Shown piece by piece: positions 1 through 5,331 of a stretch of DNA of 5,331 nt. Under the pieces are notes generated by a model. The model did not search any database. It saw only the letters and a program-made list of their open reading frames with translations, and was not told the DNA's origin. The translations under genes and the position numbers were made by a program. Source of the stretch: Thermoplasmata archaeon (GTDB lineage Archaea > Thermoplasmatota > Thermoplasmata > Lutacidiplasmatales > UBA184); contig JASHTC010000095.1 in NCBI GenBank assembly GCA_030040755.1, positions 1-5,331 on the forward strand, written 5' to 3'. Numbering within the stretch: position 1 is the stretch's first letter; the number at the start of each line of letters is the position of its first letter.

Positions 1-289
1 CGTTGCTCGTATTCTCGTCGGCGTCGACCTCGACTCCCGTGGGTACGTAGATGTCCCCGTCCGCCGGGTCGAACGTGCCCTCCGCGGCCCCGCTGTTGAT
101 CGGGATGGTCGCGATGACGGTGTTCGTCGCGGGGGACTCCGTGGGCGAGCTCACGAACGAGAGCCGAGGAGGACCCGGGTGCGCCGCCTGCGACACCGCG
201 GGAGCGGCGGCGAGACCGCAGAGCGTCACGGCTCCTACGAACAGGACCAGGAGGACCACACTCGCTCGTCCCAGGCGGCTGCCGAGCAT
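1..289 (-). CDS. Secreted YVTN-type beta-propeller protein, N-terminal part (C-terminus beyond the left edge)
   Basis: The frame opens at ATG (289-287) and stays open for 96 codons to the window edge, so only the N-terminus is seen. Residues 1-8 (MLGSRLGR) form a basic n-region, residues 9-30 a hydrophobic core (ASVVLLVLFVGAV...), and AVSQA-AH at 31-37 is a likely Sec signal-peptidase site. Cys24 sits in VTLC, which lacks the small residue a lipobox needs before Cys, so a lipoprotein is unlikely. Residues 54-85 read ATNTVIATIPIN, then GTFDPADGDIYVPTG. This is the repeat pattern of YVTN-family beta-propellers (usually ATNTVVATIPVG...FDPxNGxVYVxN). Family knowledge makes it an exported or surface-anchored protein, often with many blades; ligand and role are unknown. 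It lies 123 bases downstream of the cyclase gene on the same strand. No Shine-Dalgarno sequence precedes the ATG. It could be a single-blade fragment of another surface protein; the signal peptide is the firmer part of the call. Confidence 0.75.
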   Translation of the reverse strand, partial: MLGSRLGRASVVLLVLFVGAVTLCGLAAAPAVSQAAHPGPPRLSFVSSPTESPATNTVIATIPINSGAAEGTFDPADGDIYVPTGVEVDADENTSN

Positions 290-317
290 CGAGACGGGGA
301 GGGAGAAAGGTCGCGGA

Positions 318-330
318 GGAAAAACGTTTG
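318..330 (-). promoter_or_regulatory. AT-rich element, possible TATA box for the propeller gene
   Basis: On the minus strand this reads CAAACGTTTTTCC, containing the perfect palindrome AAACGTTT (322-329). It is the only strongly AT-rich patch in the gap and lies about 30-40 bases before the ATG. With the usual archaeal TATA-to-start-site spacing of about 25 bases, the transcript would start roughly 10 bases before the ATG. The T5 run could instead serve as a terminator T-tract for the upstream cyclase gene. No experimental support; weak call. Confidence 0.35.
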
Positions 331-359
331 GACTTCCATCGAGGAGGACCGTCGACCCC

Positions 360-377
360 CCCGGACCGTCGTCCGGG
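360..377 (-). terminator. Short perfect hairpin after the cyclase gene, possible terminator or mRNA 3' structure
   Basis: CCCGGAC (360-366) and GTCCGGG (371-377) form a perfect 7-bp stem with a 4-base loop. It lies 36 bases past the stop of the minus-strand cyclase gene. No T-run follows directly; the nearest T5 run on the minus strand is at 324-320, about 35 bases further on. It is therefore not a classical intrinsic terminator. In DNA this GC-rich a stem of this size can occur by chance. Confidence 0.3.
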
Positions 378-412
378 AGGGAGCGTCCGCGGTGGGGTCC
401 GGGTCCCGTAGG

Positions 413-2374
413 TCACTTCGCGGGGGCGACCCGGCGAAGGGGCAGGGAGGTCGTCGGGACACCGATCGAGCGCAGCATGGAGAGAAATCTCGGGTCCTCC
501 CGGATCGGGTCGAAGACGAAGCTGTGGTAATGGGCCCACAGGGTCTTGTCCCCCTCGCGGAGGTCCCGTTCCAGCACATCGAGCGCCCGCTCCCGCTCGC
601 CGGCCAGCATCAGGAACGTGGCCCGCAGACCTGCGGAGACGTAGGGCGTCCCCGCTCCTTTTTCAATCTCTTGCAGGGCGGCTCGGGCGAACTCCGGCTT
701 ACCCGACCATGCGAGGAAGGCGGCGTGATTGAGTCGGGAGAACGGGTCGGTCGAGCGCCCCAGGGGCTCGACCGCCGCGGTGGCTTCCTCCCTCCGGCCA
801 GCCAGGAGGAGGAGGGCCGCATAGGTGCTGACCGCGATGGGGCTCCCGCCGAAGGCCGCGACGGCCTCCCTCGCCAGCGCGAGCGCGCCGTCCGAGTCGC
901 CCTCGAGCCAATGTTGCCACGCGAGGGTGGCCCGGGGAGCGACCCAGAGCGGGTCCAGCTCGATCGTCAGCCGATACTGTCGGATGCTCTCGTCGAACCG
1001 CTGAAGAACCGAGAGCAGCTGCGCATACCAGTAGTGAGCCCCCGAGTTGCTCGGGTTGAGCCGGAGCGCCTCTTGGAACTCCCGTTCCGCCCGTCCCCAG
1101 TCCAGGTCGGCCTGCATCGCCAGGTTTCCCAGCGCCATGTGGGCCTCGGAGGAGTTCGGGTTCAATTCGAGGGCCTGGGCCAGGAGCGCCCGAGCCCGGG
1201 GGAAGGCCTCCTTGGCAGGTCGGGTCACCCCCATGACCGCGATCAGGTGGTTCGCGAGGGCCGAGTGCGCCGCGGAGAACCCGGGGTCCAACCGGATCGC
1301 CTCTTCGAAGCAGGCGGTCGCCGTCCGGTCGGCCTCTGCCAACAGGTCTAACCGTTGGGAGGCCTGGATCCCCCGCAGGTAGGCGTCGTAGGCGGCTAGG
1401 TTGGTCGTCGGCTTCTCCTGGATCGCCTCCTGCTCGGACTTCAGCAGTTGGAGCCTCAGGGCGCCCGCCGTCTGCTCGGCGACCTCGGCCTGGATGGCGA
1501 AGACGTCCTCGAGGTCCCGGTTGTAGTTGGCGGACCACTCGTGCTCCTGGCTCGCGACGTCGATCAGCTGCAGGGAGATGCGCAGGTGATTTCCCGCCTT
1601 GCGCACGCTCCCCTCGAGGACCGAGGTGACCCCGAGCTCGCTGCCGATCTGAGCGACGGACTTCGAGGTGGCCCTGTACTGGTTGACCGAGGTGCGGGCG
1701 ATCACGCGGAGTCCCCGGATCTGGGACAGTACCGAGATCAGTTCCTCGGTGAGGCCGTCGGCGAAATAATCGTCCTTCGGGTCCGGGCTGATGTTCGCGA
1801 GCGGCAGGACCGCCAGCCGAGGGAGAGAGGGGGCTCCCGGCGCGGTCTCCCCGACCGCCCAGGGAAGGAGGACGCGATAGATATCGATCGGTTCCTGAAC
1901 TCCTTTCAGGGCGCGCGGCCCGAGGCTCGCGAACTGGTGGGCGACCTTGTTGCGCACTTGGGCGTAGACGTGCTCCGAGACGCAGACCCCCCCCGGCTCG
2001 GCGAGCGGCTCCACGCGGGAGGCGATGTTGACCGCGTCTCCAAAAATGTCGGTGCCGCGCTGCTGTACGTCTCCCAGGTGGATGCCGACCCGCAGGCGGA
2101 GCGGCCGGACGCCGTCCTGGGAGTTCCGCTCGTGCACCCGGCGCTGCAGCTCCACCGCGCACTGGACCGCCTGGAGCGCGCTGTCGAATTCGACGAGGAA
2201 CCCGTCCCCCGTGGACTTCACCTCGCGGCCTTGGAACTGAGCCAGGAGGGGGCGGATCAGCTCCTCCTGGTCCTGGACCAGCTGGAGGGCCCCGGCCTCG
2301 TCCGTCTGGGTGAGCGGAGTGAATCCCGCAATATCGGTGAACATGACGGCGGCAAGGCGGCGTGACGCGGCCAC
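413..2374 (-). CDS. Class III adenylate cyclase with TolB-like domain and C-terminal TPR repeats (653 aa, complete)
   Basis: Predicted to convert ATP to cAMP in the cytosol. Residues 5-168 are the class III catalytic domain. Visible residues are metal Asp14 (MFTD) and Asp57 (STGDGFLVEF), adenine-selecting Lys53 and Asp109, and transition-state Asn116 and Arg120 (FGDAVNIASR). Residues 187-309 match the TolB/FlgO-like N-terminal fold fused to many TPR cyclases (LAVLPLANIS, YFADGLTEELI, VLEGSVRKAG, LQLIDV, DVFAIQ). Residues 325-620 hold degenerate TPR repeats (FEEAIRLDPGF, ALELNPNSSEAHMALG, FQEALRLNPSN, TIELDPLW). The DPIREDPRFLSMLRSIG tail at 622-637 is typical of the family, so the protein looks complete. 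No signal peptide or membrane segment is apparent. The start is GTG at 2374: an in-frame TAA lies 27 bases upstream (2401-2399), and the next ATG (2344) would remove the N-terminal strand leading into MFTD. It is divergent from the 2664 gene and paralogous to the 3808 gene. The signal sensed by the TolB-like/TPR part is unknown. Confidence 0.95.
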   Translation of the reverse strand: MAASRRLAAVMFTDIAGFTPLTQTDEAGALQLVQDQEELIRPLLAQFQGREVKSTGDGFLVEFDSALQAVQCAVELQRRVHERNSQDGVRPLRLRVGIHLGDVQQRGTDIFGDAVNIASRVEPLAEPGGVCVSEHVYAQVRNKVAHQFASLGPRALKGVQEPIDIYRVLLPWAVGETAPGAPSLPRLAVLPLANISPDPKDDYFADGLTEELISVLSQIRGLRVIARTSVNQYRATSKSVAQIGSELGVTSVLEGSVRKAGNHLRISLQLIDVASQEHEWSANYNRDLEDVFAIQAEVAEQTAGALRLQLLKSEQEAIQEKPTTNLAAYDAYLRGIQASQRLDLLAEADRTATACFEEAIRLDPGFSAAHSALANHLIAVMGVTRPAKEAFPRARALLAQALELNPNSSEAHMALGNLAMQADLDWGRAEREFQEALRLNPSNSGAHYWYAQLLSVLQRFDESIRQYRLTIELDPLWVAPRATLAWQHWLEGDSDGALALAREAVAAFGGSPIAVSTYAALLLLAGRREEATAAVEPLGRSTDPFSRLNHAAFLAWSGKPEFARAALQEIEKGAGTPYVSAGLRATFLMLAGERERALDVLERDLREGDKTLWAHYHSFVFDPIREDPRFLSMLRSIGVPTTSLPLRRVAPAK

Positions 2375-2378
2375 GACT

Positions 2379-2402
2379 CGATATCCGGGCGGGGCAGATT
2401 AG
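2379..2402 (-). promoter_or_regulatory. Putative leaderless promoter of the minus-strand cyclase
   Basis: The minus strand reads CTAATCT (2402-2396) centred about 25 bases before the GTG at 2374, followed by GGATATCG (2386-2379). No Shine-Dalgarno sequence is present. An archaeal TATA box at this distance would place the transcript start at or beside the GTG. The second cyclase gene has the same arrangement. The AT element is a poor match to a strong TATA box, so this rests on spacing and on the repeat of the pattern. Confidence 0.45.
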
Positions 2403-2406
2403 CCCT

Positions 2407-2425
2407 CGGTCCCGGCTCGGGACCG
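2407..2425. repeat. Inverted repeat beside the cyclase promoter, possible operator
   Basis: CGGTCCC (2407-2413) and GGGACCG (2419-2425) are perfect 7-bp arms around GGCTC. The arms can be extended by 3 bp (CCT 2404-2406 with AGG 2428-2430) across a 2-base bulge. It lies just upstream of the AT element at 2396-2402, where an archaeal regulator or activator would bind. The location is suggestive, but no regulator family is recognisable from the arms. Confidence 0.4.
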
Positions 2426-2582
2426 GGAGGCGTCGCCCCACCGGGTGGCGAGGTCCCCTTCCCGCGTCGAGCGGGGAAAAGGTCCTCGCGTACGGGCTCG
2501 ACATCGAGGAGAGCCCCGGACGGGGTCGAACCCGATTCACCGCGTCCGTCGCGCTCATCCCCCGCTTCCAGTCGTCCGTAAG

Positions 2583-2591
2583 AACTATACT
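2583..2591 (+). promoter_or_regulatory. Candidate promoter element for the 2664 gene
   Basis: AACTATACT is the most AT-rich patch in the divergent region. As an archaeal TATA box it would start transcription near 2612 and leave a leader of about 50 bases. As a bacterial element, TATACT (2586-2591) matches five of six bases of a -10 box, but the sequence at -35 spacing (around TTCCAG) is weak. The gene therefore appears to have a leader, unlike the two cyclases. Confidence 0.45.
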
Positions 2592-2593
2592 GC

Positions 2594-2610
2594 GGGTTCA
2601 GCGAGAACCC
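2594..2610. repeat. Inverted repeat immediately downstream of the TATA-like element
   Basis: GGGTTC (2594-2599) and GAACCC (2605-2610) are perfect 6-bp arms around AGCGA. In an archaeal reading it lies between the TATA-like box and the transcript start, a normal place for a repressor operator. The half-site GAACCC also occurs once more at 2528-2533. The short arms make chance occurrence possible. Confidence 0.35.
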
Positions 2611-2621
2611 CCTAGCCACGG

Positions 2622-2641
2622 GGCGCGGAGCCTTCCGCGCC
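2622..2641 (+). repeat. 8-bp perfect hairpin in the leader of the 2664 gene
   Basis: GGCGCGGA (2622-2629) pairs with TCCGCGCC (2634-2641) around the 4-base loop GCCT. All eight pairs are Watson-Crick and seven are G-C. It ends 22 bases before the GTG start, so it would fold in the mRNA leader if transcription begins near 2612. It could affect translation or be a protein-binding palindrome. About one such stem is expected by chance in a window this GC-rich, so only the placement makes it notable. Confidence 0.4.
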
Positions 2642-2663
2642 GCGGGGGGCACGGGGTGGGAGC

Positions 2664-3692
2664 GTGGGGTACGAGGATGTCAAGATCCGGGATCTGAGCC
2701 GCCGGACCTCGGAGTGGACCCCTCCGATCGGCGCCCTGGGGGGACCGCCGGCCCACGCGCTCTACACGGACCTTGTCGTCTACGCCGGGCTCCAGCTCTT
2801 CCGGGATACCCGGGGCCGACCGTGGGTCGTCCTGAGGGATGGCGCCCAACGGCGTGCCTTCCTCGTCCCCAGCCCGGAGCTCCGGAGCGCCCTGGATCGG
2901 TTCCGGATGCATCGAAACCTCTCTCCCGTCCCGGAGGGCCACATCTCGGAGTTCATTCGGGTGGTGCAAGCGCGCATCTCGGACCCGGACGTGGAGATCC
3001 CCCTGCTGCGTTCGCCGGTGGCCGAGCCGATCTCACTTCCCGAGTGGGGCCCGACGCCCGACGCGACGGCTCCCGAGATGGCGACGCCGTCGATCGCCGC
3101 GGAGGAACCGGTCCGTACCTCGCTTCGGGCCGTCGATGACCTCGACCGCCATCTGCCCCGGCCCGTCGAGCGGCCGGTCCCCGCCCTCCCCCTGACCCCT
3201 CCGGTCTCGAGCTCCGTCCGGGAGCCGGCCCCAGTTCCACCCGCGGCCCTCCGCCCGGAACCCGCCCCGGTACCGGAAGCGCCGGCGCCTGCAGATACCG
3301 CGACGCCCGTGCCCGAGACCCCCGTACCCGAGCCCGAACCTCCCGCCGCACCCAGCTCCGGGCCCCCGATCGACCCGTCGATCTCCGGCGCGCGCCGGTT
3401 GCCATCTGGGGAGAACGCGGGCTTGGCCCGATACGTGAGCGTTCTCCAGACTTTGGTCCGGGATGGGACCTGGCTCGGTACGACCGAGGAGCTCTCGAAC
3501 CTGATGCAGGACGAGCCGTTGACGATGTTCAACTTCCTCCACAAGTACCGGCCCGAGCTGGCGCGGCGGGACATCCTGATTACGAGCGTCGAGGTCGAGG
3601 ACGGGTTCCGCTGGCTGGCCGTGGACCGCGCGAAGACCCAGCGCGCGGCGCAGGGCCGGGTCCCGGATTACCGGGCCACGCACTCCCGGTAG
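2664..3692 (+). CDS. Unrecognised 342-aa protein: two small domains joined by a proline-rich linker, possible DNA-binding C-terminus
   Basis: I do not recognise this family with confidence. Residues 33-115 look folded (LYTDLVVYAGLQLF, GRPWVVLRDG, RRAFLVPSPELRSALDRF). Residues 120-245 are a low-complexity linker rich in Pro, Ala and Glu (repeated PEP, APVPEAPAPA). Residues 252-322 are again globular: LARYVSVLQTLVRDGTWLGTTEELSNLM, then FLHKYRPELARRDI, then VEVEDGFRWLAVDR. This resembles two or three helices followed by a beta wing, as in winged-helix domains. Both ends recall terminal segments of phage/plasmid primase-helicases, but the ATPase core is absent; that likeness is from memory and unverified. 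No signal peptide or membrane segment is seen. The start is GTG at 2664; GGTGG (2655-2659) five bases upstream is a weak ribosome-binding candidate. Third codon positions are mostly G or C, as expected of a real gene here. It is divergent from one cyclase and 115 bases upstream of the other. Confidence 0.85.
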   Translation: MGYEDVKIRDLSRRTSEWTPPIGALGGPPAHALYTDLVVYAGLQLFRDTRGRPWVVLRDGAQRRAFLVPSPELRSALDRFRMHRNLSPVPEGHISEFIRVVQARISDPDVEIPLLRSPVAEPISLPEWGPTPDATAPEMATPSIAAEEPVRTSLRAVDDLDRHLPRPVERPVPALPLTPPVSSSVREPAPVPPAALRPEPAPVPEAPAPADTATPVPETPVPEPEPPAAPSSGPPIDPSISGARRLPSGENAGLARYVSVLQTLVRDGTWLGTTEELSNLMQDEPLTMFNFLHKYRPELARRDILITSVEVEDGFRWLAVDRAKTQRAAQGRVPDYRATHSR

Positions 3693-3698
3693 GGTGGC

Positions 3699-3742
3699 CC
3701 CTCGGCCCCTCACCGGGCGGGCCCCGACGCCGGCCCCGAGGG
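3699..3742 (+). other. Short intergenic stretch with weak dyad symmetry
   Basis: CCCTCGG (3699-3705) and CCGAGGG (3736-3742) can pair across a 30-base GC-rich loop, just after the TAG at 3690-3692. There is no T-run after it, so a terminator is not supported. The rest of the 115-base gap carries only the promoter candidate of the next gene. Confidence 0.2.
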
Positions 3743-3778
3743 AGAACGCCGACCTGTTTCATGGCCTCCCGCGGAGCG

Positions 3779-3802
3779 CTTAACTTCGGCAGTGGGATTT
3801 CG
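3779..3802 (+). promoter_or_regulatory. Putative leaderless promoter of the plus-strand cyclase
   Basis: CTTAACTT (3779-3786) is centred about 25 bases before the GTG at 3808 and is followed by GGATTTCG (3795-3802). No Shine-Dalgarno sequence is present. The TAA inside the AT element lies exactly 27 bases before the start codon, as in the other cyclase gene, and the downstream octamer differs from that gene's GGATATCG by one base. This fits an archaeal TATA box driving a leaderless transcript. The gene could also be reached by read-through from the 2664 gene. Confidence 0.5.
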
Positions 3803-3807
3803 GCACC

Positions 3808-5331
3808 GTGTCCGAGCCGCGCCGTCGTCTCGCTGCCATCATGTTCACGGACATGGTCGGCTACTCCCGCCTGGCTCAGGCGGACGAAGCGGCCGCCCTG
3901 GCGGCGCTGGACGGGCACAATCGACTCTTGCGGCCCATCTTTGCCCAGTTCTCCGGGCGCGAGATCAAGACGGTCGGCGACGCCTTCCTCGTCGAGTTCG
4001 AGAGCGCCCTGGATGCGGTGCGGTGCGCGATCGAGATCCAGCAGGCCCTCCACGACCGGCCGGCGTCTCCTTCCAGCGGCGCGAGGGTCCAGATCCGAGT
4101 CGGAGTGCATGTCGGGGACGTCGTGCAGGCGGAGGGGGACGTTCTCGGGGACGCCGTGAACATCGCGTCGCGGATCGCGCCCTTGGCGCCGCCCGGCGGG
4201 ATTTGCATCACCCAGCAGGTCTACGACCAGGTCCAGAACAAGGTCCCGATGCCGATGGTGCGACTCCCCCCGGTCGCGCTGAAGAACATCCGCGTGCCGA
4301 TGACCATCTACCGGGTCGCGCAGGCCTGGGAGGCGCCGACCTCCGGCACGTCCGCTTCCCCGGCCTCCGCCGTACGCAATCTCGCCGTCCTCCCGCTCGC
4401 CAACATCAGCCCGGACCCGAAGGACGAGTACTTCGCGGACGGTCTCACGGAGGAACTCATCTCGGTGCTCTCCCACGTCCGGGACCTCGGGGTCATCGCC
4501 CGGACGTCCGTCGCTCCGTACAAGAACGCCCCGAAGTCCATCGCCCAGGTGGGCGCCGAGCTGGGGGTGGACTCCGTCTTGGAAGGGAGCGTCCGGAAGG
4601 CGGGCAACCGCCTTCGGATCACCCTCCAATTGATCGATGTGACGACGCAACGGCACATCTGGGCCAGCACCTATAACCGGGAGGTCGACGACGTCTTCGC
4701 GGTCCAGTCCGACATCGCCGACCGGACCGCCGAAGCGCTCCGCCTCGAGCTCACCCGGACCGGCCGAGCCGGCCCGGACCATCCCCCGACCACGAACGCC
4801 GCGGCGTATGACCTGTACCTGCGCGGCCTGGTCGCCTCGCGCGATCGGGAGGGCGGAATCGACGAAGCGGTCCGCTGCTTCGAGCAGGCGACCCAGCTCG
4901 ACCCGGAGTTTGCCGAGGCGTACGCGGCGTGGGCAGAGCTGTACGTCGTGGTCGGCGGGGACTACCTCCCGTTCCGCGAGGTGATGCCTCGCGCCCGAGA
5001 GTTAGCGGCGAAGGCGCTCCATCTGGACCCCAGCTCGTCGGACGCGCACGCGGCCCTTGCGAACATCGCCATGCAGTTCGACCATGACTGGAAGGGGGCC
5101 GAGGAAGAGTACCGAACGGCCATCGCCCTGAACCCCAGCAACGTCGAGGCTTACCACTTCCTCGGCCTCCTGCTGCTCGCCCACGAGCGGTTCGAGGAGG
5201 CGACGGAGGTCTTCCGCCACGGGGTCCGCCTGGACCCCGGCAGCGGGTCGCTGCAGAGCTCGCTCGCGTGGGCCGAGGCCGAATCCGGGAGTCCCATGGC
5301 GGGGATCGAGCACACGAGGAAGCAGTGCGCG
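3808..5331 (+). CDS. Class III adenylate cyclase with TolB-like domain and TPR repeats, second paralog (C-terminus beyond the right edge)
   Basis: Predicted cAMP-forming cyclase; 508 codons are visible with no stop. The catalytic domain covers residues 6-174: metal Asp15 (MFTD) and Asp58 (TVGDAFLVEF), adenine-selecting Lys54 and Asp111, transition-state Asn118 and Arg122 (LGDAVNIASR). The TolB-like domain is at 192-314 (LAVLPLANIS, YFADGLTEELI, VLEGSVRKAG, LQLIDV). At least four TPR-like repeats follow from about 352 (FEQATQLDPEFAEAYAAW, ALHLDPSSSDAHAALA, YRTAIALNPSNVEAYHFLG, VRLDPGSGSLQSSLAW). By comparison with the 653-aa paralog on the other strand, about 150 residues lie beyond the edge. 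No membrane segment is visible. The start is GTG at 3808: an in-frame TAA at 3781-3783 excludes a longer protein, and the ATG at 3841 is inside the MFTD motif. The residues before MFTD (RRRLAAI) match the paralog (SRRLAAV), supporting the GTG. Confidence 0.95.
   Translation, partial: MSEPRRRLAAIMFTDMVGYSRLAQADEAAALAALDGHNRLLRPIFAQFSGREIKTVGDAFLVEFESALDAVRCAIEIQQALHDRPASPSSGARVQIRVGVHVGDVVQAEGDVLGDAVNIASRIAPLAPPGGICITQQVYDQVQNKVPMPMVRLPPVALKNIRVPMTIYRVAQAWEAPTSGTSASPASAVRNLAVLPLANISPDPKDEYFADGLTEELISVLSHVRDLGVIARTSVAPYKNAPKSIAQVGAELGVDSVLEGSVRKAGNRLRITLQLIDVTTQRHIWASTYNREVDDVFAVQSDIADRTAEALRLELTRTGRAGPDHPPTTNAAAYDLYLRGLVASRDREGGIDEAVRCFEQATQLDPEFAEAYAAWAELYVVVGGDYLPFREVMPRARELAAKALHLDPSSSDAHAALANIAMQFDHDWKGAEEEYRTAIALNPSNVEAYHFLGLLLLAHERFEEATEVFRHGVRLDPGSGSLQSSLAWAEAESGSPMAGIEHTRKQCA

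Noticed and set aside
51..530. A 159-codon plus-strand frame at the left edge
   Set aside because: It is antisense to the signal peptide and propeller start and to the end of the cyclase gene, is of low complexity in its second half, and has no recognisable domain.
699..2558. A 619-codon minus-strand reading frame overlapping the cyclase gene
   Set aside because: It is a frame-shifted shadow of the 413-2374 gene: Arg/Pro/Gly-rich with no recognisable domain, while the overlapping frame has complete catalytic motifs.
2510..2575. A possible tRNA on the minus strand, from GGTTCGACCCC resembling a T-loop
   Set aside because: Only two base pairs form in the would-be T-stem, and no matching acceptor or anticodon arms could be found upstream.
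2780..3574. A 264-codon minus-strand frame with Gly/Ser/Thr repeats
   Set aside because: The repeats are the antisense image of the Pro/Glu/Ala linker codons in the 2664-3692 gene.
3693..3760. Intrinsic terminator after the 2664-3692 gene
   Set aside because: The dyad (3699-3705 with 3736-3742) has a 30-base loop and no T-run follows.
1448..4782. Antisense frames of 305 codons (1448-2365, plus) and 400 codons (3580-4782, minus) that resemble each other
   Set aside because: Their likeness follows from being antisense to two paralogous genes in the same relative frame. High GC suppresses stops on the opposite strand; no start signals or domains are seen.

Overview
The window is 5.3 kb of GC-rich DNA (roughly two thirds G+C by eye) with four protein genes, two of them cut by the window edges. 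No RNA gene, insertion sequence or CRISPR array is visible. The host cannot be fixed from sequence alone. Two genes start at GTG with no Shine-Dalgarno sequence, and each has an AT-rich element with the same in-frame TAA 27 bases before the start. This fits leaderless transcription from an archaeal TATA box. A secreted YVTN-type propeller also fits an archaeon. My tentative reading is a high-GC archaeon (Thermoplasmatota-like is possible), with a GC-rich bacterium as the alternative, because cyclase/TolB-like/TPR fusions are best known in bacteria.

Layout. Positions 1-289 (minus) hold the N-terminus of a secreted YVTN-type beta-propeller protein. Positions 413-2374 (minus) hold a complete 653-residue class III adenylate cyclase with a TolB-like middle domain and C-terminal TPR repeats. 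Positions 2375-2663 are a divergent control region with AT-rich promoter candidates and three inverted repeats. Positions 2664-3692 (plus) encode an unrecognised 342-residue protein: two small folded domains joined by a long proline-rich linker. Positions 3808-5331 (plus) hold the first 508 codons of a second cyclase/TolB-like/TPR protein, a close paralog of the first.

How the genes may work together. The two cyclases are inverted paralogs on either side of the unknown gene. Both keep every residue expected for cAMP synthesis: two metal aspartates, adenine-selecting Lys and Asp, and transition-state Asn and Arg. The TolB-like domain is more alike between them (about 72% by hand count) than the cyclase domain (about 55%). 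The central protein ends in what may be a winged-helix DNA-binding domain. A locus with two cytosolic cyclases and a possible DNA-binding partner is suggestive of a local second-messenger module, but that link is inference from position only.
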